A stretch of DNA of 59,715 bases from Candidatus Poseidoniales archaeon. Its GTDB lineage: Archaea; Thermoplasmatota; Poseidoniia; Poseidoniales; Thalassarchaeaceae. The stretch spans positions 1 to 59,715 of the forward strand of contig DTUF01000035.1 of NCBI GenBank assembly GCA_012964335.1, given 5' to 3'. Each line of letters opens with the position of its first letter. The first letter of the stretch is position 1. A model generated the notes under the pieces. It did no database searches, was not told where the DNA came from, and was given only the letters and a program-made list of their open reading frames with translations. The position numbers and the translations under genes are program-made. Below are positions 35,436-42,650 of the stretch, in pieces.

Positions 35436-38282
35436 TTGAAAATTAGTAGAACATATTTCTCTGCATTTTTGCTCTCAATTTTGATATTAGTCTCAACATC
35501 ATATATTCCGATTCTGAGTGACCAATTGGAAAATGGAATTGAATATGAAAGTGAAAATGCTTCTGCGCGAACTTGCTCAGGGCCTGCAAATACTGATTCA
35601 ATAATAATTCTACCACCTGGCCCAGTCACATTGCCAGCAGATCAGAGTCGGTTGTTCAATGCCACCATTTACAATTCTGATGGAATTCTGTTAGGTGGTA
35701 CACCGGATTGGAGTGTAAGCGAAGGCAGCATCGCACCCCAGGGTGGTTCTGAAGCAATTTACTACCCTAATTTAATTGGAAATCATACAGTTTGGGCTTG
35801 TTCAGCAGAAGTAACTGCATCGGTACAAGTGATTGTTACACTTGGGGCTACTCAAAGCATTAATTTGTCAGGTAACAAGGAAAATCTGAGTGCTGATGAA
35901 GTGGTTCAATTAACAGTGACAGAATTTGATATCAGAGGTAATTCAGGAACAATGTTTGTTCCAAGTTCAGATTGGACAATTCCTGAAGGGTCTTCAATCC
36001 ATGTTCAACCAGGACAATCCGCCATTTGGACTCCGGGCCCAATTGGGGTTCAAACAATTTCAGTAACTACTGGCGGATTTACCTCATCTTGGGAAGTTAA
36101 TGTTAGCCGAGGAATGGGTGTTGACTTGGTGGTGAATGTTGATAGGACAATTCTTACTTCTGACGAATCAGTTGACTTAACAATGTCAATTGTAGATATA
36201 CGGGGTAATCTTCTCGAAGTTGAAGGGAACTGGTCATCTCTCGCACCTCAAGCAAATGCTTGGATATCAGGAAATGGAAGCCAAGCCACATTTGATGGTA
36301 CACTAGTTGGAAATTGGACTGTACGAGCGGAATACAACGGACCAGCTAGTGGAAATGTAAACATGTCAGATGAATTGGTTTTAGATGTTAGAGTAGGGAG
36401 GATTTCACTTATTTCGATAGATGGGCATGATTCAAACCTCAAAACAGGAGATGTATTGCAATTGAATCCGATTGCAACAGACCTAGATGGCAACATCATC
36501 CCAGATGCAACATTCAATTGGTCTGTTGATGGACCCTCAGGAGATGAATCAATAGATTCAGTCAATAATACATTTACACCCTCAACAGAAGGTCAACACA
36601 ATATCCTAGTAGAATCGGGCGGGAGGCCTTCATCCATCAGGGTACAGGTTGGATGGTCAGAACCGATTGACATCAATGTCACCACTACTGCTGGAGATTG
36701 GTACCTTACTGTAATAACTGGCGAAAGCCTTCTTTTACATGTTGAAGGTCTAGACGTGATGGGTGATTGGCATCCATATAATCCAACTTGGGGTGTTGAT
36801 GAGAACTTCGGTTCAATTGAGGTTAGTGGAGGTGCTGGGGATTATGTCTACCATGCTGATGGAGTCAACTGGACACAACTTCACGCCTTCGCAAATGGCA
36901 AGGAGTACACCATTTTGGTCTACGTAACGCCTGGTCCACTCGACCATTTGGAGGTGTACATTTCAGATAGTGGAATTCAGGGGGAATCTGTTCTTTACAC
37001 CGTCAGAGGATTTGATGTAAGTGGAAACGGAGTTTCAATACCTCTGTGTGATTTGACAATGACTTCATCTGGTGGGAGAACAGAATGTGACGAAGAATTG
37101 GGGTGGCGCCTCTATTTGGATAATGACGGCGAACAACACATTGTCACCGCAACTTACGAAGGGTCAGAAGGAACTGGATTCATTGATATTCAAGCAACTT
37201 TGCTTGATGGGCAATTTGGCAGCAGCACCGATGTGATGGCCGGTGGTGCGGTTCTGATTGCAATACTAATTTCAATTGTCCTTCTTGTAGTATATTCTCG
37301 AGTTAAAAAATTAGCAAATGAATATGAAGAGGAATTAGCAGAAGAAGAAAAGGAGAGAGCGGTGAAAGAATTAGGTGTACCACCTCCGCCAGCAGTAACT
37401 CCTAGAATATCAAGAAAAGCACCTCCATCTCCGCCGCCACCTGCATTCATGTTCGGAACTGGAATCGCCCCCAATTCATCTTCTGCTGCCCCCACATTGG
37501 GTGTATTCGTGCGTTCGGACCAACAATATATTCCGGGGCAATCAGGACAACAACCTGCCCCCCAAAGCGGTTTTCCAAATGTGGGCTCAACCGGCACAAC
37601 TCAAGCACCACCTCCAGTAAAAAACTGGGGTACGCCGGGCATAACTGGAGCGGCTAACGATGCCACAGCATTGCATTCCACTCTCACACCACAGCCTAAT
37701 CCTGAGGCAGGTGGCAACACACCATTATCTACGAGTGATGCATTGAATGCTCTTGGACCAACTCCTAGCGAAAACATCGAGAGCGAGAGTGAAGAAGAGC
37801 CATCTTCACTTAGTAACGCACTGTCAATGTTTACATCTCCAGATGCAGAAGATAGCGAAGAACCAACAGAACAAGATGATGCTGAAGATATTGATACTCC
37901 CTCAGAAGATATCGAGACGATAGAAACTGAAGTTGAGAAAGTAGAAGACCTTGAACCATCAGAGATTGAATCTACAGATGAAGAACATTCTGACGACGAA
38001 GAAAAGAAGTCAACGGAGGAAATTGAATCTGTAGAAGAAGTTGATTCTGACGACGAAGAAGAGAAGCCAACTGAAGAGGTTGAATGGGGTTCATGGGGTG
38101 AAGATATAGACGAAGATTTTGAACCCCAAGATATCGTGCCTGGCCTTGGACCTCAATCAGAAGGGGAAATTCTGAAACCTCTACCTGGTACAAAGGAAGG
38201 TGAATCAGGGTGGTACTTTGACGTTGATGGTAAACCAGCATTATGGAGTTTTGAGCCAATAGGTTGGGAGAAAAAGGATTAA
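35433..38282 (+). CDS. anchored surface protein: six Ig-like domains, Pro-rich then acidic cytoplasmic tail
   Basis: 949 aa. The signal peptide is at residues ~1-30 (FSAFLLSILILVS). About six Ig-like modules start near 35596, 35854, 36121, 36406, 36667 and 36949; several carry the SADE/TSDE plus DIRGN pieces also found in the two preceding proteins. There is no DNRLRE domain. A single helix lies at about 37226-37300, followed by a coiled-coil-prone KLANEYEEELAEEEKER. A ~290-residue tail then has poly-Pro (VPPPPAV, SPPPPA), a Pro/Gln/Gly-rich part, a long Glu/Asp/Ser part and a terminal module GESGWYFDVDGKPALW. The start codon is non-ATG. It closes the three-gene surface unit and converges with panB. 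Confidence 0.83.
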   Translation: MLKISRTYFSAFLLSILILVSTSYIPILSDQLENGIEYESENASARTCSGPANTDSIIILPPGPVTLPADQSRLFNATIYNSDGILLGGTPDWSVSEGSIAPQGGSEAIYYPNLIGNHTVWACSAEVTASVQVIVTLGATQSINLSGNKENLSADEVVQLTVTEFDIRGNSGTMFVPSSDWTIPEGSSIHVQPGQSAIWTPGPIGVQTISVTTGGFTSSWEVNVSRGMGVDLVVNVDRTILTSDESVDLTMSIVDIRGNLLEVEGNWSSLAPQANAWISGNGSQATFDGTLVGNWTVRAEYNGPASGNVNMSDELVLDVRVGRISLISIDGHDSNLKTGDVLQLNPIATDLDGNIIPDATFNWSVDGPSGDESIDSVNNTFTPSTEGQHNILVESGGRPSSIRVQVGWSEPIDINVTTTAGDWYLTVITGESLLLHVEGLDVMGDWHPYNPTWGVDENFGSIEVSGGAGDYVYHADGVNWTQLHAFANGKEYTILVYVTPGPLDHLEVYISDSGIQGESVLYTVRGFDVSGNGVSIPLCDLTMTSSGGRTECDEELGWRLYLDNDGEQHIVTATYEGSEGTGFIDIQATLLDGQFGSSTDVMAGGAVLIAILISIVLLVVYSRVKKLANEYEEELAEEEKERAVKELGVPPPPAVTPRISRKAPPSPPPPAFMFGTGIAPNSSSAAPTLGVFVRSDQQYIPGQSGQQPAPQSGFPNVGSTGTTQAPPPVKNWGTPGITGAANDATALHSTLTPQPNPEAGGNTPLSTSDALNALGPTPSENIESESEEEPSSLSNALSMFTSPDAEDSEEPTEQDDAEDIDTPSEDIETIETEVEKVEDLEPSEIESTDEEHSDDEEKKSTEEIESVEEVDSDDEEEKPTEEVEWGSWGEDIDEDFEPQDIVPGLGPQSEGEILKPLPGTKEGESGWYFDVDGKPALWSFEPIGWEKKD

Positions 38283-38302
38283 CCTCTCCTTCTAAGATTA
38301 GA

Positions 38303-38324
38303 AATATTGTGAATTATCAATATT
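38303..38324. terminator. inverted repeat between convergent surface-protein gene and panB
   Basis: AATATTG and CAATATT form a 7-bp stem with an 8-nt loop in the 34-nt gap between two convergent genes, running a few bases into the end of panB. A shared bidirectional termination element is plausible. Confidence 0.35.
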
Positions 38325-39132
38325 GTTCACTTTCATTGGGGAATTCGCCGCTTCTTACATCATCAACATATTCGTTGATTGCACCTTCAATTTTCTCTGA
38401 AAGATTGAGGTAACGTCGTAGGAATCTCGGGCTGAAATCCATTGTAATCCCTAGCATGTCGTGCAACACTAGGACTTGACCGTCAACTCCAGCCCCAGCA
38501 CCGATACCAATTGTAGGAATTGAAATTGCTTGGGATACCTTGGTTGCAAGCCCGGCTGGAATTTTTTCTAATACAATTGCGAAACAACCTGCTTCCTCAA
38601 GCATCTTTGCATCTGCAATGAGTTTCTCAGCTTCTTCTTCTTCACGGGCGCGAACAGTATATGTTCCGAACTTGTAAATTGATTGAGGGGTAAGGCCGAG
38701 ATGCCCCATCACAGGAATCCCTGCTGTTAAAATACGTTTTACTGAGTCAACTATTTCTGCACCTCCTTCAAGTTTTACTGCATGACCCCCACTCTCTTTC
38801 ATAATTCGAATTGCGCTTTCTAGAGCTAACCTAGAATTACCTTGGTAGGAGCCAAATGGCATGTCTACCACAATTAATGCACGGTCAACTGCTCTAACAA
38901 CACATTGAGCGTGGTAAATCATGTGATCAAGTGTGATAGGTACTGTAGTTTCGTTTCCTGCCATCACATTGGAAGCCGAGTCGCCTACTAATATGACATC
39001 AACTCCGCCGTTGTCAACAAGTTTTGCTAAAGAATAATCATAAGCAGTCAACATGGTGATTTTCTCACCTGCATCCTTCATTTCCTGCAAGGTGTTAGTC
39101 GTGATTTTTCTAGCCTTTCCAGCAACCGACAT
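38317..39132 (-). CDS. panB: 3-methyl-2-oxobutanoate hydroxymethyltransferase (ketopantoate synthase)
   Basis: 271 aa, normal length. It transfers a hydroxymethyl group from methylene-THF to ketoisovalerate in pantothenate/CoA synthesis. Conserved blocks seen are [24 protein letters not shown] (metal-binding Asp), [36 protein letters not shown], the catalytic FAIVLEKIP and [18 protein letters not shown]. It is an ordinary TIM-barrel PanB. It lies downstream of a hypothetical membrane-protein gene on the same strand, separated by 151 nt with a terminator-like hairpin. Confidence 0.95.
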   Translation of the reverse strand: MSVAGKARKITTNTLQEMKDAGEKITMLTAYDYSLAKLVDNGGVDVILVGDSASNVMAGNETTVPITLDHMIYHAQCVVRAVDRALIVVDMPFGSYQGNSRLALESAIRIMKESGGHAVKLEGGAEIVDSVKRILTAGIPVMGHLGLTPQSIYKFGTYTVRAREEEEAEKLIADAKMLEEAGCFAIVLEKIPAGLATKVSQAISIPTIGIGAGAGVDGQVLVLHDMLGITMDFSPRFLRRYLNLSEKIEGAINEYVDDVRSGEFPNESEQY

Positions 39133-39235
39133 CTCTGCGCCTCAAGTTTACCGACTCGCTATCTACGCTTCAAGACAACGGCTACCTTTAATCACGAAAA
39201 ATGGTGAGGGAAAATCAATATTTAATCTAAATCAG

Positions 39236-39265
39236 AAAAAAAGAATCTTCTCTCGAAAGAAGATT
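39236..39265 (-). terminator. hairpin plus T-run terminator
   Basis: On the minus strand AATCTTCT and AGAAGATT form an 8-bp stem with a 6-nt loop (39244-39265). Three bases later comes a run of seven T (39236-39242). It lies 19 nt after the stop of the 180-aa membrane-protein gene. It has the look of an intrinsic terminator and probably separates that gene from panB. Confidence 0.65.
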
Positions 39266-39283
39266 ATTGAACCATTTCATTGA

Positions 39284-39826
39284 TTACCAATAGCGAACCG
39301 GATTCTGCCATTCATCCTCGGGATTATTCCAAGTTGAAACTGGGTCCCTATCAGATATGGGTAATACTCTTTCATGCCCATGTTCTCCGAATTCGTCATA
39401 CGAATCAGGTTGAAATTCGCCGCGGTTTGAACTACTAGCGTACGAACTACTTTGGGATGAAAATTCCGTTGAGAGTATACCCCCCATTGATGGATGTGTC
39501 CCGGCAGGTTGTTTCCCTATGTCCATCGTGGCTGTGTCTGGGTTATCAGCAAATCCTACAACTTTTTCAAGGAAATCTACTCCTTTTGAAGTTGGCAAAT
39601 GTGGATTAATCCCTACTGCAAACGCTCTCCCCAAAGAATCTCCTGTCTGTGATGCTTTGACAATGATTCCAATAAGAAATAGGACTGCCCCTAAAATGTA
39701 AAACCCCCATAGGCCAGGTTTATCAATCCAAATAGGAACCATACCGACGAGGAATCCAATCGTCATCAACGATTTTCCTAGGTCCTGTTCCTCCGCCATT
39801 GAACTGCCGAAGGAGTGGGCAACCAT
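39284..39826 (-). CDS. hypothetical membrane protein
   Basis: 180 aa (or 171 from the ATG at 39799, MAEEQDLG). Two hydrophobic helices at about 18-35 and 40-60 form a hairpin. A long polar tail follows, rich in Ser, Gly, Asp and Pro, ending NPEDEWQNPVRYW. No family is recognised. The segment SLGRAFAVGINPHLPTSKGVDFLEK is probably cytoplasmic. It is divergent from the sugar-acid operon (44-nt gap) and followed by a strong terminator. Confidence 0.6.
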   Translation of the reverse strand: MVAHSFGSSMAEEQDLGKSLMTIGFLVGMVPIWIDKPGLWGFYILGAVLFLIGIIVKASQTGDSLGRAFAVGINPHLPTSKGVDFLEKVVGFADNPDTATMDIGKQPAGTHPSMGGILSTEFSSQSSSYASSSNRGEFQPDSYDEFGEHGHERVLPISDRDPVSTWNNPEDEWQNPVRYW

Positions 39827-39870
39827 TGAACTTGTGCCTGCAAAAATGTTAGGCCATACCTCCTAGTGGC

Positions 39871-40842
39871 GTGTACGTGATTGAGCAACCAAGCCTCGTC
39901 GTCTGCTTTGGTGAAGCGATGCTGAGGCAATCTCAAGATGAGAGTGGAGAGAGACAAATCACACCAGGCGGAGCCGAATACAATGTTGCCTGTGCATTGG
40001 CTAATCTAGGAACTTCTGTGAAATGGGTAACTTCGCTGCCAGTGGATGAATCCGCTGACCTAATTACACTACCAGCCATTGAAAGCGGAGTTCAACTGAC
40101 TATTATCGCCTCAGAGCATCCAGTCGGTGAGTATGAAGTGGTTAAGGAAGACAAAACTGTGTCATACAATCGCGCCAACTCAGCATTCTCAAATCTGAAA
40201 TCTGGTGATATTGAATGGCGCCAAGAAATCAGTGGCGCACGCTGGCTTGTGACAAGTGGCATTACACCACTTCTTGGAGAAGGGCCAAAGGCCAATTGGG
40301 CGACATCAATGACATTTGCTGAACTTGACGGGACACTAGTAGCCTTAGACCTGAACCATCGTCCCGCGCTAGGAACTTTTGAAGAACTTTGGAATGAGGT
40401 CGAGCCACGATTACGCCAAGTGCACTTGCTAGTATTATCACCTGAAAATTTGCTGACCTTGACGGGACAAAGTAGCCCTGAAATGTTGGTGGCTCTTCGT
40501 GCAAAGTGGAACATCCCATACCTCGCATGCACATGGAAAGAAGAACTGCATGGTGTACAGGTTAGATGGAGCGCAGTAGCCCATTCAAGAGGTATTTCCA
40601 CAACCCGGGAAAAGAGTGTCAGCCACACACCTGTTGAACCACTTGGTGGGGGAGATGCATGGCTTGCTGGATTCATTAATGGATTGCTTGAGGGGTTGAA
40701 TCCAAATGATTGTTGTCGGCGCGGTGATGTACTCGCTGCTCTTACTCAGCAAACCTTCGGAGACCTCGGAAATGTGGAGCGTGAAGAACTATCACGATGG
40801 GAATCAATTGAAGGGGCGGTTGACCTCTTGCAGGATGGGTGA
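39871..40842 (+). CDS. PfkB-family sugar kinase, probably 2-keto-3-deoxy-sugar-acid kinase
   Basis: 323 aa. PfkB features: N-terminal CFGEAMLR, the GG-motif region TPGGAEYNVACALANLG and the C-terminal anion-hole/catalytic GGGDAWLAGF with Asp262 as base (Gly260 where most have Ala). The sequence and neighbours fit 2-keto-3-deoxygluconate/galactonate kinases, which phosphorylate O6 before aldol cleavage. It starts with GTG at 39871. The stop lies 4 nt before the ATG of the KDPG-type aldolase (ATG at 40835 overlaps it), and an enolase-family dehydratase follows, so the three genes are one operon. Confidence 0.82.
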   Translation: MYVIEQPSLVVCFGEAMLRQSQDESGERQITPGGAEYNVACALANLGTSVKWVTSLPVDESADLITLPAIESGVQLTIIASEHPVGEYEVVKEDKTVSYNRANSAFSNLKSGDIEWRQEISGARWLVTSGITPLLGEGPKANWATSMTFAELDGTLVALDLNHRPALGTFEELWNEVEPRLRQVHLLVLSPENLLTLTGQSSPEMLVALRAKWNIPYLACTWKEELHGVQVRWSAVAHSRGISTTREKSVSHTPVEPLGGGDAWLAGFINGLLEGLNPNDCCRRGDVLAALTQQTFGDLGNVEREELSRWESIEGAVDLLQDG

Positions 40843-40846
40843 AGTC

Positions 40847-41467
40847 ATGTCGTTGGAGTGGAATCTTGAGCGGATTAGCCGCGCTGGATTCATTGGGATA
40901 CTGCGTGGTGATGACGCTGATGCTCTTATTGAGCGTGGATTAGCATTGGCCCAAGTTGGTGTTAGAGTTCTTGAAGTAACGCTGGACAGCACTGATGCTG
41001 CTAGAGTTTTTTCCACGCTGAAAGAACAACTTGATGATGAAGTGATGCTAGGTGTTGGAACTGTAATGCATCCACCAACTGCCCTCCCATCGGTTGCTGA
41101 ATGGGGTGCTGATTTTGCCCTTTCACCGGTCAATCCAGAGGGATTTATTCAACTTGCAAACGAGTTCGACATTCTCGCTGTACCAGGTGCTGCCACCCCT
41201 GGAGAATTGTGGAAGGCTCATACTGCGGGGGCGATGCTTGTCAAACTCTATCCAGCAGCCACAAACTGGTCGCCTGAAATGCTGGCAAATCTACCACGTC
41301 CTTTACGTCAAGTCCACACTTTACCTACAGGAGGAGTAAAACCTGATGATGTGATAACTTGGTTAGATGCAGGTGCTTTTGCGTGTGGGCTTGGCGGTAG
41401 GTTGACAGTTGAAGAGGCAGACTTTCTTAGCAGTGAAATATTAGCAAGAAGAGGGGTGATGAGATGA
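40847..41467 (+). CDS. 2-dehydro-3-deoxy-phosphogluconate/-galactonate aldolase (KDPG/KDPGal)
   Basis: 206 aa from the ATG at 40847 (ATG at 40835 is an alternative; longer forms would overlap the kinase). It cleaves KDPG or its galacto epimer to pyruvate and glyceraldehyde-3-phosphate through a Schiff base. The lysine is Lys133 in MLVKLYPA, the same number as in the E. coli enzyme, and the catalytic Glu is Glu43 in VLEVTL. GVGTVMHP and PTGGVKPDD are other conserved blocks. The length equals the class I KDPG aldolases. The TGA overlaps the ATG of the dehydratase (ATGA), indicating translational coupling. Confidence 0.9.
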   Translation: MSLEWNLERISRAGFIGILRGDDADALIERGLALAQVGVRVLEVTLDSTDAARVFSTLKEQLDDEVMLGVGTVMHPPTALPSVAEWGADFALSPVNPEGFIQLANEFDILAVPGAATPGELWKAHTAGAMLVKLYPAATNWSPEMLANLPRPLRQVHTLPTGGVKPDDVITWLDAGAFACGLGGRLTVEEADFLSSEILARRGVMR

Positions 41468-42636
41468 AAATCCGTTCAGCTAGTGTAATCCGATGCCCAC
41501 CGAGATGGCTTTTACTACGATTGGAAAGTAGTGATGGTGAGGTTGGATGGGGCGAAGCTATTGGTGACCTCCATGAAGAAGTAGAGCCTGCACTGAAAGC
41601 GATGTGTGACCGTGTTTCTGGAACAGATATTACTGGGATTGAGAGAATAACACAGGAAATGCACAAGGGTAGATTTTGGCGCGACGGCCCTGTTCTCAAT
41701 ACTGCAATTAGTGCTCTTGAAATGGCACTTTGGGACTTGCGTGGTAAGCAGGTTGGAGCGCCCGTACACCAGTTACTAGGTGGGCCTGTGCGAGACAAAG
41801 TAAGCGTATATCGCAACCTATGGGGTAGAAACCCAGAAGAGTTTGCTGCATCCGGAAAGGCGGCGCTTGATGAAGGACTTGAAATGGTCAAGGTTAGTCC
41901 TGCTGGACCTACTTCAACAACTCCTTCCGATACCGAATTACAAGGAATACTTGACACGGTTATGGCCGTTAGACATGCGATTGGTGATGCGAAATTGGCA
42001 ATTGACCTACATGGCCGACTAACACCGGCTGCAAGCCGCAGATTGTTGCCTCTATTGGAGCCTTTTGACCTCTCTTTTGTTGAAGAACCATGTCTGCCTG
42101 ATGGAAGCGTTCATCATTTGAGAGATTTACAACAATTGCACCTTGAACAGCGGATTCCTTTGGCGACTGGTGAGCGACTGCTCAGTAAACGGCAATTTGC
42201 TGACCACCTATTCCCTTCACCAGTTGTAGCAGTCATTCAACCTGACCTCTCGTTGGTCGGGGGAATTCGTGCTGGAGTTGAAATCGGCGCAATGTGTGAG
42301 GCGGCTCAAGTCGCTCTTGCACCACATTGCCCCTACGGGCCAATTCAACTCGCTGCATCACTGCAGGTTGCAGCCGCTAGCCCTGCTCATGCATTCCAAG
42401 AATTCCAGTCACTAGGAGGAGCAGCTGGAGGTGGAACCCCTGGTGGAGGAGCAAACTGGGCATTCAATCTGCTCGCAACTCCATTCGTAGTGGAGGACGG
42501 CATGGTTGAGGTACCGAATGGTCCGGGATTGGGCATTGATGTTCAAGAACACCTGATTGAGGAACACATGGATGCTTGGAATCCTCACCCACCAACTCTT
42601 TGGCACCATCCTGACGGTTCTCACGCTGAATGGTAA
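41464..42636 (+). CDS. dgoD: enolase-superfamily sugar-acid dehydratase, D-galactonate dehydratase-like
   Basis: 390 aa, mandelate-racemase subgroup. Visible active-site residues are Asp181 and His183 (IDLHGR), Glu207 (FVEEP), Glu237 (ATGER) and His288 (APHCPYGP). These align closely with Asp183, His185, Glu209, Glu235 and His285 of galactonate dehydratase as I recall them. A D-x-H pair where racemases have a K-x-K is typical of acid-sugar dehydratases. The product would be 2-keto-3-deoxygalactonate, the substrate of the two upstream genes. Gluconate, arabinonate or fuconate substrates are not excluded. The Gly-rich segment GGAAGGGTPGGG near the C-terminus is noteworthy. Confidence 0.82.
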   Translation: MKIRSASVIRCPPRWLLLRLESSDGEVGWGEAIGDLHEEVEPALKAMCDRVSGTDITGIERITQEMHKGRFWRDGPVLNTAISALEMALWDLRGKQVGAPVHQLLGGPVRDKVSVYRNLWGRNPEEFAASGKAALDEGLEMVKVSPAGPTSTTPSDTELQGILDTVMAVRHAIGDAKLAIDLHGRLTPAASRRLLPLLEPFDLSFVEEPCLPDGSVHHLRDLQQLHLEQRIPLATGERLLSKRQFADHLFPSPVVAVIQPDLSLVGGIRAGVEIGAMCEAAQVALAPHCPYGPIQLAASLQVAAASPAHAFQEFQSLGGAAGGGTPGGGANWAFNLLATPFVVEDGMVEVPNGPGLGIDVQEHLIEEHMDAWNPHPPTLWHHPDGSHAEW

Positions 42637-42650
42637 TTAGGTCAGTCTGT

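Noticed and set aside
37190-37597. Minus-strand open frame of 135 aa in the third surface-protein gene
   Set aside because: Shadow of a Pro/Gly-rich tail in the opposite frame; the sense protein has a convincing helix and tail.
40706-40846. N-terminal extension of the KDPG-type aldolase
   Set aside because: Would overlap the kinase gene in another frame, and the active-site numbering fits the start at 40847.
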